Assembly (NCBI GenBank): GCA_949283205.1 | Contig: CASDSD010000019.1 | Location: forward strand, 1-37,858 | Source of the DNA: an uncultured Alistipes sp. | GTDB taxonomy: Bacteria; Bacteroidota; Bacteroidia; Bacteroidales; Rikenellaceae | Direction of reading: 5' to 3' | DNA: 37,858 nucleotides | In this document: in pieces, positions 1-8,188 of the stretch | Layout of the letters: every line of letters starts with the position of its first letter | Numbering within the stretch: position 1 is the first letter of the stretch | Program-made: the position numbers and the translations under genes | The notes under the pieces: generated by a model | What the model was told of the DNA's origin: nothing | Seen by the model: the letters and a program-made list of their open reading frames with translations, nothing else | Databases searched by the model: none

Positions 1-2172
1 CCGCGTATCCACGGGTCCCACCTCCACGGCAAGCGTATCGGCCGCCTCGGGCTCCGCCTCGATGAAGCCCCGGGCGCGCAGCAGCGCCCTGTCGTCGGGA
101 TCCGCACCCCGGAAGGCGCGGTACATATCCATGCCGCTGCGGGTGCCGCCCCGCGAGAGGATCTCGCGGCGGAACCGTCCCGCCACCTCGCGGCTGAAGA
201 GGTCGCCGCTCTCCACGAAGGCCTGGAAGGCATCCTTGTCCAGCACCTCCGCCCAGATGTAGAAGTAGTATCCCGAGGCGTAGCCGCCGTCGAAGATGTG
301 GCTGAAGTAGGGGTAACGGTAGCGCGGCGCTATCTGCGGGATCAGCCCCCGCCGCTCCGTCAGCGCCGCCCGCTCGAAGGCGTTCACGTCACCCACCTCG
401 CCGTCCGGCAGCGAGTGTATGTCGAGGTCCGACAGCGCCGCCGCCACCAACTCCGTCGTGGTAAAACCCGTATTGAAGAGTTTGCTGCGCTCGATGGCCG
501 CGATCATCCTGTCGGGCATCACCTCCCCCGTGCGGTAGTTCACGGCGTATTGGCGCAGCAGCTCGGGCGACAGCGCCCAGTTCTCCATGATCTGCGACGG
601 CAGCTCCACGAAGTCGCCCTCGACATCGGCCAGGCCGCGGTAGCGCACCTCCGCAAAGAGGCTGTGCAGCGCATGCCCGAACTCGTGGAAGAGCGTCTGC
701 GTCTCGTCGAGCGAGAGCAATGCCGGCGTGCGCCCCGACGGCGGCGTGAAGTTGCACACCACACTCACCACGGGACCCACACGGCGACCCTCCGCATCGT
801 ATGTCTGCTCGGTGAAGGTGCCGCACCATGCGCCGCCCTGCTTGCCCGCGCGCGGGTGGAAGTCGAAGTAGAGCAGGCCGAGCGTCGTGTCGTCCGCATC
901 CAGCACCTCGTACGCCTCGCACTCGTCGTTGTAGAAGGGCACCGTGGCGGGACGGAACGTGATGCCGTAGAGACGGTTGGCAAGGAAGAATATGCCCCCC
1001 TTGACGTTGTCCAGCGAGAGGTAGTCGCGCACCTCGCTCTCCGAAAGGTCGTAGTCCGCCTCGCGCACCTTCTCCGCATAGTACCACCAGTCCCACGGCT
1101 CGAGCGTCGCATCCGACCCCTCGTCGCGCCGCAACAGCGGCTCCATGCGCGCCACCTCGGCACGGGCGCGCTCCAGCGCCGGCGTCCACACCTCGTCCAG
1201 CACGGCATATACCGCCTCGGGCGTGCCCGCCATCTCGTACGCCGTGACGTACGCCGCATAGGTGTCGTACCCCAGCAGCCGCGCCTTCTCGCTGCGCAGG
1301 CGCGCAATCTCCGCAACGACAGCCTTGTTGTCGTGTTCGTCGTCGTGGTTGCACCGCGTGAGGTAGGCCTCGTATATCTCGCGCCGCAGCTCGCGGTTCT
1401 TCGCATTCGTCAGGAAGGGGATCATGCTCGGCTTGTCCAGCGTGAAGAGGTAGCGCCCATTGCGGCCACGCGCCTCCCCCGCCTCCAGCGCCGCATCCCG
1501 CACCGCGGGCGGCAGCCCCACAAGGCTGTCTACCGCCACCTCCAGCGTATAGGCGTTGTTCTCCGCAAGCAGGTTCTCCGCAAAGGTCACAGCAAGCGAC
1601 GACAGCCGCCCGTTTATCTCCTTCAGGCGCGCCTTACCCTCGGGGTCAAGAAGAGCCCCGGCACGCACGAACCGCTCATAGGTCTTCTCCGTCAGCCGCA
1701 GCTGCTCGGCATCCAGCCCCGACTCATGCCGCGCATAATGGACCGCACGCACCTTGTCGAACAGAGCCTCGTTCATCAGCACACCGTCGTAGTGCGCCGT
1801 CATGCGCGGCGTCATCTCCGCCGCCACGGCCTGCATCGCCTCGTCGGTGTCGGCGGCGTTCAGCATGCCGAAGATCGTCCACGTGCGCGACAGTATGCGC
1901 CCCGCATCGTCATAGGCTCGGATCACGTTGTCGAACGTCGGCGCCTCCTTCGACGACACGATGGCGTCGATCTGCTCGTCATGCAGCGACATGCCCCGCT
2001 CCAGCGCCGGACGGAAATCCTCCGTCGATATCTTGTCAAAGGGAGGCGTCCCGAACGGCGTATCCCACGTCTCCGCCAGAAGCGGATTCTCCCCATCCGC
2101 CCCATGGCGGCTACATCCCGACAGCGTCATAACAAAAATCAAAAACAGTGAAAATCGAAATAATCCTCTCAT
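1..2172 (-). CDS. dcp: M3 family metallopeptidase, peptidyl-dipeptidase Dcp type, lipoprotein (C-terminus beyond window)
   Basis: Zinc peptidase that would release dipeptides from the C-termini of peptides. The frame runs from ATG at 2172 to the window edge, giving 724 residues without a stop. The N-terminus is a lipoprotein signal (hydrophobic stretch, then MTLSGC, with Cys at about residue 20), so the mature protein should be lipid-anchored and face the periplasm or outer membrane. The catalytic HEFGH motif lies at residues 496-500 (complement of 673-687), and the third zinc ligand should be the Glu of DFVELPSQ about 27 residues further on. An FxxGYASGYYxYxWAEVL-like segment near residue 635 and the closing ARGF motif are typical of M3 oligopeptidases. 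The family usually ends soon after that motif; here about 20 extra acidic residues follow before the window edge. The gene is read divergently from rsmE. Family assignment is secure; the exact C-terminus is not visible. Confidence 0.95.
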   Translation of the reverse strand, partial: MRGLFRFSLFLIFVMTLSGCSRHGADGENPLLAETWDTPFGTPPFDKISTEDFRPALERGMSLHDEQIDAIVSSKEAPTFDNVIRAYDDAGRILSRTWTIFGMLNAADTDEAMQAVAAEMTPRMTAHYDGVLMNEALFDKVRAVHYARHESGLDAEQLRLTEKTYERFVRAGALLDPEGKARLKEINGRLSSLAVTFAENLLAENNAYTLEVAVDSLVGLPPAVRDAALEAGEARGRNGRYLFTLDKPSMIPFLTNAKNRELRREIYEAYLTRCNHDDEHDNKAVVAEIARLRSEKARLLGYDTYAAYVTAYEMAGTPEAVYAVLDEVWTPALERARAEVARMEPLLRRDEGSDATLEPWDWWYYAEKVREADYDLSESEVRDYLSLDNVKGGIFFLANRLYGITFRPATVPFYNDECEAYEVLDADDTTLGLLYFDFHPRAGKQGGAWCGTFTEQTYDAEGRRVGPVVSVVCNFTPPSGRTPALLSLDETQTLFHEFGHALHSLFAEVRYRGLADVEGDFVELPSQIMENWALSPELLRQYAVNYRTGEVMPDRMIAAIERSKLFNTGFTTTELVAAALSDLDIHSLPDGEVGDVNAFERAALTERRGLIPQIAPRYRYPYFSHIFDGGYASGYYFYIWAEVLDKDAFQAFVESGDLFSREVAGRFRREILSRGGTRSGMDMYRAFRGADPDDRALLRARGFIEAEPEAADTLAVEVGPVDTR

Positions 2173-2212
2173 ATGGTTCCCGTTGTGTTTGTGCAGCCAC
2201 GGGCCGCGACTA

Positions 2213-2228
2213 CAAAAATACAAAAATA
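2213..2228 (-). promoter_or_regulatory. Tandem -7 elements for the M3 peptidase gene
   Basis: On the minus strand two abutting copies of TATTTTTG (complements of 2213-2220 and 2221-2228) fit the Bacteroidota -7 consensus TAnnTTTG. Transcription would start roughly 35-45 bases before the ATG at 2172. Which copy is used cannot be told from sequence. Confidence 0.6.
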
Positions 2229-2397
2229 TGGCGATCCGCCGCCACCACACCCTCCCTTTCTTGCGGACAGACCCCGCACGACGGAACCAATGCCCGGACC
2301 GCCGCCGCCCCGCGCCGGACGCCCGGAGCCGCCGCCACACGCAGACCCCCACGCAAAACCGCCCCCGGAAGCGTTTCCAATCACGCCGAATAATTAC

Positions 2398-2405
2398 TAT
2401 CTTTG
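2398..2405 (+). promoter_or_regulatory. -7 promoter element upstream of rsmE
   Basis: TATCTTTG matches TAnnTTTG exactly and lies 29 bases before the rsmE ATG. No comparable element is seen between rsmE and the following operon, so this promoter may also serve those genes. Confidence 0.65.
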
Positions 2406-2433
2406 CGCCGACAACAACATATCGTACACCACG

Positions 2434-3144
2434 ATGCAACTATTCTACGCACCCGAGATAGATCCGCCCCTCTACACCCTGGGCGAGGAGGAGTCGAAAC
2501 ACTGTGTGCGCGTGCTGCGCATGGGTACAGGCGACACCCTCCACCTCACCGACGGCCGCGGCAACCTCTACCGCGCCCGCATCGTCGAGGCCGCAGCAAA
2601 ACGATGCACCGTAGAGGTCGTACAGACCACGCTCGACTACGGCCGCCTCCCATACGGGCTCACCATGGCCGTGGCTCCCACCAAGAACATCGACCGCTTC
2701 GAGTGGTTCCTCGAAAAGGCCGTCGAGGTGGGCGTAACGCGCATCGTGCCCCTGCTGTGCGACCACAGCGAGCGGCGCTCCATAAACCCCGAACGGGCCC
2801 AAAGGATCATAGTCGCCGCGATGAAACAGTCGCTCAAGGCCTTCCTGCCGCAGTTGGACCCCATGACCCCGTTCCGCACCCTCGTGACCGGCACCACGGC
2901 CCCGGCACGCCTCATAGCCCACTGCGCCGAGACGCCCGAACCGAAGGCATACCTTCCCCGCGCCGTCGGAAAAGGTGCCGAGAACGTAATCCTGATCGGC
3001 CCCGAAGGCGATTTCTCCCCCGGGGAGATCAGCTTCGCGCTCGAAAACCGCTTCGTCGCCGTCACCCTCGGGCAGCAGCGCCTGCGCACGGAGACCGCCG
3101 CCGTCGCCGCCACCATCATGACATCCGTGGCAAACACATTGTAG
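2434..3144 (+). CDS. rsmE: 16S rRNA (uracil(1498)-N(3))-methyltransferase, RsmE family
   Basis: Predicted SAM-dependent methyltransferase for N3 of U1498 in 16S rRNA. The 236-residue protein starts at MQLFYAPEI; the frame is open further upstream, but this ATG follows the promoter element at 2398 and begins exactly where RsmE homology begins. Visible family features are the N-terminal PUA-like part with SKHCVRVLRMGxGD, the segment KNIDRFEWFLEKAVEVGVTRI, the SPOUT-knot sequence LIGPEGDFSPGEI near residue 190, and VTLGQQRLRTETAA near the C-terminus, all of which belong to the cofactor-binding trefoil knot. It is 86 bp upstream of the complex I-like operon on the same strand, probably without functional link. 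Confidence 0.95.
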   Translation: MQLFYAPEIDPPLYTLGEEESKHCVRVLRMGTGDTLHLTDGRGNLYRARIVEAAAKRCTVEVVQTTLDYGRLPYGLTMAVAPTKNIDRFEWFLEKAVEVGVTRIVPLLCDHSERRSINPERAQRIIVAAMKQSLKAFLPQLDPMTPFRTLVTGTTAPARLIAHCAETPEPKAYLPRAVGKGAENVILIGPEGDFSPGEISFALENRFVAVTLGQQRLRTETAAVAATIMTSVANTL

Positions 3145-3230
3145 CATACCTATAACACAACACACCGCGGCCGGCAGCCCCACAGGCGGACCCGCATGGC
3201 CGCCACAAAACTCCAACATACCGCAACGAT

Positions 3231-5219
3231 ATGTATCTGAATCTGTTCCTGGCATTCGCGCTCCTCGCGGCCGTGATATTCGCAATCCCCGTGAGGTGGA
3301 AGGCATGGGCCGCAGCCGCCGCCGTCACCGCCGCAGCCGCAGCCGCCATATTCGTCGGGGCAAAGGTCCTCGCAACGGGGCAAACCGCCGAGATAGTCGC
3401 CATGCAAGGCCCGCTCTTCGGGCCCGAGGCAATCATTGTCGACCCCCTCTCGGCGCTCTTCCTCATAATCATTGCCATAACATCCGTCGCGGCGGCTCTC
3501 TACGCCTGCTCCTACATGAAGGGATACTACGGCAGGAAGTCCTCCGCTCAGTTCTCCATTCACTTCCTCTCGCTGGCCGCCCTCGTGCTGTCGATGATGA
3601 TGGTCGTAACCTCCAGCGGCGGATTCTCGTTCCTGCTGGGGTGGGAGCTCATGACAATAACCTCGTTCCTGCTCATCCTCTTCGACGCCCAGCGCCCCGA
3701 GGTGCTCCGCGCCGCCCTCACATACCTCATAATGATGCACGTGGGATTCGTCTTCCTCGTGGCGGGCTTCGCCGGCATCGACGCCGTATGCGGCACGGCA
3801 GGCTTCGACGCCCTCCCCTACTGCTACGCCTCGCGCCACACCCTCTCGCTCTTCGTCATATTCCTCATAGGCTTCGGCATGAAAGCCGGGCTCTTCCCCA
3901 TGCACGTGTGGCTCCCCGAGGCGCACCCCGCAGCCCCCTCCCACGTATCGGCCGTAATGTCGGGCGTGATGATCAAGACCGGCGTCTACGGCGTCATACG
4001 CGTCGCCGGCGCCATAACCGAGGTCGACCAGCTCCATACGGCCGGGATAATCCTCCTCGCCGCGGGCATCGTCACCGGATTGTGGGGCGCCGTGCAGGCC
4101 GCCGCCCAGAACGACGCCAAGCGCCTGCTCGCATACTCCAGCATGGAGAACGTCGGAATCATCTTCATCGCCCTGGGCGTGGCGGCCCTCGGCGCCGGCG
4201 CCGACGACCCCGTCGTCGCCTTCATAGCCCTCTGCGGCGCACTCCTCCACACGCTCAACCACTCGCTCTTCAAGTCGCTCCTCTACTTCGGCGCCGGAAA
4301 CCTATACTCGCAGATGCACACCACGCTGCTCGACCACTTCGGCGGCGCAGCCAAACGGATGCCCGTCACCGCGGCGCTATTCCTCCTGGCCGCAGCCGCC
4401 ATCTGCGCCCTGCCGCCCCTGAACGGCTTCGTCGGCGAGTTCCTCATATACCTCGGCATGCTCGACAGCGTCAGCAACGGCGTAAACGTACTCTATGCCG
4501 CGGGCGGCATCGTCGCCCTCGCCCTCATCGGCGGCATCGTCCTGCTCGCCTTCGCGAAGCTCTTCGGCGTGGTCTTCCTCGGCACGGCACGCCACCACAA
4601 GGCCGAACGGATAACCGAAGCGGACGGCCTGCGCCTCGCTTCGATGGCCATACCCGCCGCAGGAATAATCCTCGCGGGACTCCTGCCGCAGTACGTCGTG
4701 CGCGTGGCCGCCGCGGCCGCCGCGGAGTTCACCCCCGCAGCCGTATACCTGGTCGATGCCGACCTCGTGCCAACCCTCACGCGCGTATCGCTCACGGCGT
4801 GGCTCCTCATAATAGTCATCGCCCTGCTCTACACGGTCAAGGTGCGGGCACAGCGCCGCCGCATCGTATCCCACGGACCCACGTGGGGCTGCGGATTCAC
4901 CGCCCCCGACACCCGCATGCAATATACCGGCGAGTCGTTCGCCGAGGGGCTCGAGAGCCTCGCCTCGACATTCAACAGCGACATCGTCGAGGGCCGCGTC
5001 GTGGACAAGGGAGAGATCTTCCCGCCCGCGGTGCGGAACTACAACGTCCGCCACAAGGACCGCGTCGGACGCCTCTTCTCGGCATGGTGGATCGAGATGC
5101 TGCGCCTGATAAACCAGCGCATCATGCGCCTCAGGACGGGCAAGATAAACAACTACATATTCTTCGCCCTGATGTTCCTCGTGCTAATATTCATACTGTC
5201 ACTCCTCAACATAATATAA
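3231..5219 (+). CDS. Hydrogenase-4 component B-like / NuoL-family antiporter subunit of an Ehr-type complex
   Basis: Large polytopic membrane protein of 662 residues in the Mrp/NuoL antiporter family, most like HyfB/HycC of group 4 hydrogenases. It should form one ion-translocating channel. Channel features are present: the TM5 glutamate in LLGWELMTITSF, a lysine in the TM7-like segment SAVMSGVMIKTGVYG after HPAAPSHV, the LAYSSMENVG segment, LNHSLFKSLLYFGAGNL, and NGFVGEFLIYLG. The C-terminal part has the HyfB-specific soluble segment (PTWGCGF, MQYTGESF) followed by a last membrane helix. It is the first of six closely spaced genes (stop-to-start gaps of 4, 4, 4, 2 and 43 bp). The ATG at 3231 gives a hydrophobic first helix. 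No promoter was found just upstream, so read-through from rsmE is possible. Confidence 0.92.
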   Translation: MYLNLFLAFALLAAVIFAIPVRWKAWAAAAAVTAAAAAAIFVGAKVLATGQTAEIVAMQGPLFGPEAIIVDPLSALFLIIIAITSVAAALYACSYMKGYYGRKSSAQFSIHFLSLAALVLSMMMVVTSSGGFSFLLGWELMTITSFLLILFDAQRPEVLRAALTYLIMMHVGFVFLVAGFAGIDAVCGTAGFDALPYCYASRHTLSLFVIFLIGFGMKAGLFPMHVWLPEAHPAAPSHVSAVMSGVMIKTGVYGVIRVAGAITEVDQLHTAGIILLAAGIVTGLWGAVQAAAQNDAKRLLAYSSMENVGIIFIALGVAALGAGADDPVVAFIALCGALLHTLNHSLFKSLLYFGAGNLYSQMHTTLLDHFGGAAKRMPVTAALFLLAAAAICALPPLNGFVGEFLIYLGMLDSVSNGVNVLYAAGGIVALALIGGIVLLAFAKLFGVVFLGTARHHKAERITEADGLRLASMAIPAAGIILAGLLPQYVVRVAAAAAAEFTPAAVYLVDADLVPTLTRVSLTAWLLIIVIALLYTVKVRAQRRRIVSHGPTWGCGFTAPDTRMQYTGESFAEGLESLASTFNSDIVEGRVVDKGEIFPPAVRNYNVRHKDRVGRLFSAWWIEMLRLINQRIMRLRTGKINNYIFFALMFLVLIFILSLLNII

Positions 5220-5223
5220 GGCC

Positions 5224-6144
5224 ATGCTTCTGAAGACCCTGCTCAACACGCTGCTCATGGCGGCCGTCGCCATGGCGATCCCCGGCGTCATAACCCGTCT
5301 GCGCGCACGCCTCGCCGGACGGAAGGGCGCCTCCTTCTTCCAGCATCTGCGCGACGCCCGCCTGCTCGCCGCAAAGGGCGCCGTATATTCACATACCACG
5401 ACCGCCCTCTTCCGCATCGCCCCCGCCGTATATCTCGGCGCCGCCGCCGTGGCGATGCTCTTCGTCCCCGTGGCCGACCTCGAACCCCTCATATCGTTCG
5501 AGGGGGACATCGTATGCTTCGCATACACGCTGGCGCTCGCCCGCGCCGCCCTGATCCTCGCCGCAATGGATACCGGAAGCTCCTTCGAGGGCATGGGCGC
5601 CTCGCGCGAGGCCCTCTACGGCGCCCTCGCGGAGCCCGCCCTCATGGTGGGATTCGCAACCCTGGCCATGTTCTGCGGATACACCTCCTTCGCCGATATC
5701 TTCGCCGTCAGGCAGTCCTTCGACCTGCACCTGACGCTCGTCATGCTCCTGGCCGCATACCTCTTCCTGCGCATAACCTTCGTCGAGGCGGGGCGCATGC
5801 CCGTCGAGGACCCCCGCACGCACCTCGAACTTACAATGATACACGAGGTGATGTGTCTCGACTACAGCGGCATCGACCTGCTCATGATACGCCTCGGCGT
5901 ATGGCTCAAGACCGCCGCCTTCGCCATGATCGCCGCCGACGCCGTCGCCGCCGTCAGCTGCTTCAGGTGGTGGTTCGCCGCTCCCCTCGCGATACTCCTC
6001 ACGGGAGTGTCGGTCGCCGTGGTCGAGTCGACACAGGCCCGCAACAAACTCTCGCGCAACACCACATTCATGGTGACGCTCTCGGCCCTCGCCGCCCTCA
6101 TATTCTTCATCGGATACCTGCTCCAGCTCGACATAAACATCTGA
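5224..6144 (+). CDS. NuoH/HyfC-like membrane subunit (hydrogenase-4 component C family)
   Basis: Membrane protein of 306 residues related to HycD/HyfC and to NuoH of complex I, the subunit that joins the peripheral arm to the antiporter modules. Two conserved cytoplasmic signatures are readable: SSFEGMGASREALYG, corresponding to the GALRA loop of NuoH, and EAGRMPVEDPRTHLELTMIHE near residue 190, the charged loop typical of group 4 hydrogenases. About eight hydrophobic helices are apparent. The start codon lies 4 bases after the previous stop, so translational coupling is likely. The conserved loops argue that a quinone- or redox-module docking surface is still maintained, although the partner subunits have lost most metal ligands. 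Confidence 0.92.
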   Translation: MLLKTLLNTLLMAAVAMAIPGVITRLRARLAGRKGASFFQHLRDARLLAAKGAVYSHTTTALFRIAPAVYLGAAAVAMLFVPVADLEPLISFEGDIVCFAYTLALARAALILAAMDTGSSFEGMGASREALYGALAEPALMVGFATLAMFCGYTSFADIFAVRQSFDLHLTLVMLLAAYLFLRITFVEAGRMPVEDPRTHLELTMIHEVMCLDYSGIDLLMIRLGVWLKTAAFAMIAADAVAAVSCFRWWFAAPLAILLTGVSVAVVESTQARNKLSRNTTFMVTLSALAALIFFIGYLLQLDINI

Positions 6145-6148
6145 CGCC

Positions 6149-6778
6149 ATGCTGCTATCGCTCATAATACTCTACGTCATAACGCTCATCTATCTCTCGA
6201 TAGTGGAGCGTTTCCGCAACTACGCCTCCATCATCGCATTCCAGGGGTGGATCCTCCTCGGCATAGCCCTGCTGCGCCTCCACTCGCTCGACTGGGTCGA
6301 ACTCTCGTTCGTGATCCTCGAGACCCTCATATTCAAGGCCGTGATCGTCCCCGCAATCCTCATGCGCGTCATCCGCAAGACCAAGATCAACCGCGTGCGC
6401 AAGTCCGGCTCGTCGCAGTTCAACGCCCTGCTGCTCTCGGTGGCGGCCCTCGCCGCCAGCGCCCTGGCCACCTACTACGTCGCCGACTCCTCCATACACA
6501 TGATATTCTTCGGCGTGGCCCTCTACGCCCTGCTCAGCGGACTCATACTCATAGTGCTGCGCTCGCGCATCTTCACCCACGTGGTGGGATTCCTCGTCAT
6601 CGAGAACGGCGTCTTCCTCTTCTCGATGGCCATCGGCGTCGAGATGCCAATACTCATCAACACCGCCATCCTGCTCGACATCCTCATCTCGGTGCTCATG
6701 CTCGGGCTCTTCATGACAAAGGTCGACGACAAGATACACTCCGTCGACAGCGAGTCGCTCACCCACGTAAAGGACTGA
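6149..6778 (+). CDS. Hydrogenase-4 component E-like membrane subunit (HyfE/NuoK-like)
   Basis: Small polytopic protein of 209 residues, all helices with short basic loops, of the HyfE family, whose C-terminal half resembles NuoK. The NuoK-like part shows GFLVIENGVFLFSMAIGVEMP, containing the buried glutamate of NuoK helix 2 (the E of IENG), and continues LLDILISVLMLGLFMTKVDD. HyfE normally sits between the HyfC-like and HyfF-like subunits and carries part of the proton path. It is 4 bp from its neighbours on both sides. The assignment rests on this pattern, the length and the position in the operon. Confidence 0.88.
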   Translation: MLLSLIILYVITLIYLSIVERFRNYASIIAFQGWILLGIALLRLHSLDWVELSFVILETLIFKAVIVPAILMRVIRKTKINRVRKSGSSQFNALLLSVAALAASALATYYVADSSIHMIFFGVALYALLSGLILIVLRSRIFTHVVGFLVIENGVFLFSMAIGVEMPILINTAILLDILISVLMLGLFMTKVDDKIHSVDSESLTHVKD

Positions 6779-6782
6779 TACA

Positions 6783-8186
6783 ATGATATACATCTTCTTC
6801 GCCCTATGGACAGCCACCGCCGCCGCGACGCTCTTCGCCCGCAGCCGCCGCACGGTGCATCTCTTCTGCTCGATGTACTTCGCGCTGCACGCCGCCTTCG
6901 CCGCCACACTCTTCGCCGGAGGCCTCTACGGCACCTCGTCCGGCGCCTTCTTCTCGTTCGACGCCGCCGGCACGCTCTTCTACGTGCTCATGGCCGTGGT
7001 GGCGGCATTCGTCGCCCTCCACTCGGAGCGCTACCTCAAGGATGACGACATAAAGACATACAGGCTCTATTTCGCCCTGCTCATGCTCCTCACGACGGCC
7101 ATAACAGGCGTCTACTTCGCCGACAACATCGCCGTGACGTGGATCCTGATGGAGGCAACGACCCTCTGCGCCGCAGGCATAATATACCACCGCCGCTCGG
7201 AGGCCTCGCTCGAGGCAACGTGGAAATACCTCTTCGTCTGCTCAACGGGCATCGCAATAGCATACCTCGGCATCCTGCTCCTGAGCGCCGCCGCACGCAA
7301 CGAGTCGCTCGACTACGCCTCCCTGCCCGCGCTCATCGCCGACGGAAACCCCCTATACCTCAAGACCGCATTCCTGCTCATACTCACGGGCTACAGCTGC
7401 AAGATGGAGATATTCCCCCTCTACACCATCGGCGTGGACGCCAACTTCGCCGCACCGGCGCCCGCCTCCGCCCTCATATCCACGGGCCTCGTGAATGCCG
7501 GGTTCCTCGCAATATTCCGCATCTACCGTCTCTTCGCCGCCACGGAGGTCTTCGACTGGGTGCGACACGTCATGGTCATAATAGGCGTGCTGAGCCTCGC
7601 CGTGGGAGCCCTCTTCCTGCGCCGCACAAACAACTACAAGCGCTTCCTGTCGTACTCCACCGTCGAGAACATGGGTATCGCCGCCATAGGCCTCGGCGTG
7701 GGCGGCCTCGGCGTCTGGGCCGCGATCCTGCACGTCACCTGCCACACCCTCATCAAGAGCAGCCTCTTCCTGCAGATGGCCGTCGTCCGCCAGATATACA
7801 ACGGATACCGCATAAACCGCATCGGCGACTACATCAACATCAACCGCATCGGAGCCATAGGCATGATCGGCGGCATGGTCGCCGTGCTGGCATTCCCGCC
7901 CTCGCCCCTCTTCGTGTCGGAGGTGATGATACTCTCGCAGACGATCCTCGACGGCGCGTGGTGGCTCGCCGCCGACATCGTGCTGCTCCTCTGCATCGTG
8001 ATATACTCGATATGCTACCGCGTGATCAAGATGTGCTACCAGCCCAACCAGGACGAACTGCACCTCTCGAAGATCGACTCGCGCCTCTCGTACAGCGCCC
8101 TCACGCTCCTCTGCGCCGCCCTCGTCATAGGGTTCTGGCAGCCCGAGCCCCTGCGCCGCATTATTGACCTGATAGCAAACATGTAA
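6783..8186 (+). CDS. Hydrogenase-4 component F-like / NuoN-family antiporter subunit
   Basis: Second Mrp-type antiporter subunit, 467 residues with about 13-14 helices, closest to HyfF/NuoN. Conserved features include TWILMEATTLCAAGIIYHRRS with the TM5 glutamate, SLEATWKYLFVCSTGIAIAYLG, the lysine in TGYSCKMEIFPLYTIGVDANFAAPAPASALIS, FLSYSTVENMGIAAIGLG, and CHTLIKSSLFL. A NuoM/HyfD-like third antiporter is not present in the operon, so the complex appears to have two antiporter-type channels plus the HyfC/HyfE pathway. The gene starts 4 bp after the preceding stop and ends 2 bp before the large-subunit gene. Confidence 0.9.
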   Translation: MIYIFFALWTATAAATLFARSRRTVHLFCSMYFALHAAFAATLFAGGLYGTSSGAFFSFDAAGTLFYVLMAVVAAFVALHSERYLKDDDIKTYRLYFALLMLLTTAITGVYFADNIAVTWILMEATTLCAAGIIYHRRSEASLEATWKYLFVCSTGIAIAYLGILLLSAAARNESLDYASLPALIADGNPLYLKTAFLLILTGYSCKMEIFPLYTIGVDANFAAPAPASALISTGLVNAGFLAIFRIYRLFAATEVFDWVRHVMVIIGVLSLAVGALFLRRTNNYKRFLSYSTVENMGIAAIGLGVGGLGVWAAILHVTCHTLIKSSLFLQMAVVRQIYNGYRINRIGDYININRIGAIGMIGGMVAVLAFPPSPLFVSEVMILSQTILDGAWWLAADIVLLLCIVIYSICYRVIKMCYQPNQDELHLSKIDSRLSYSALTLLCAALVIGFWQPEPLRRIIDLIANM

Positions 8187-8188
8187 CC

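Noticed and set aside
298-2151. Plus-strand open frame opposite the M3 peptidase
   Set aside because: The minus strand carries the HEFGH peptidase and a lipoprotein signal; the plus frame has no protein-like features.
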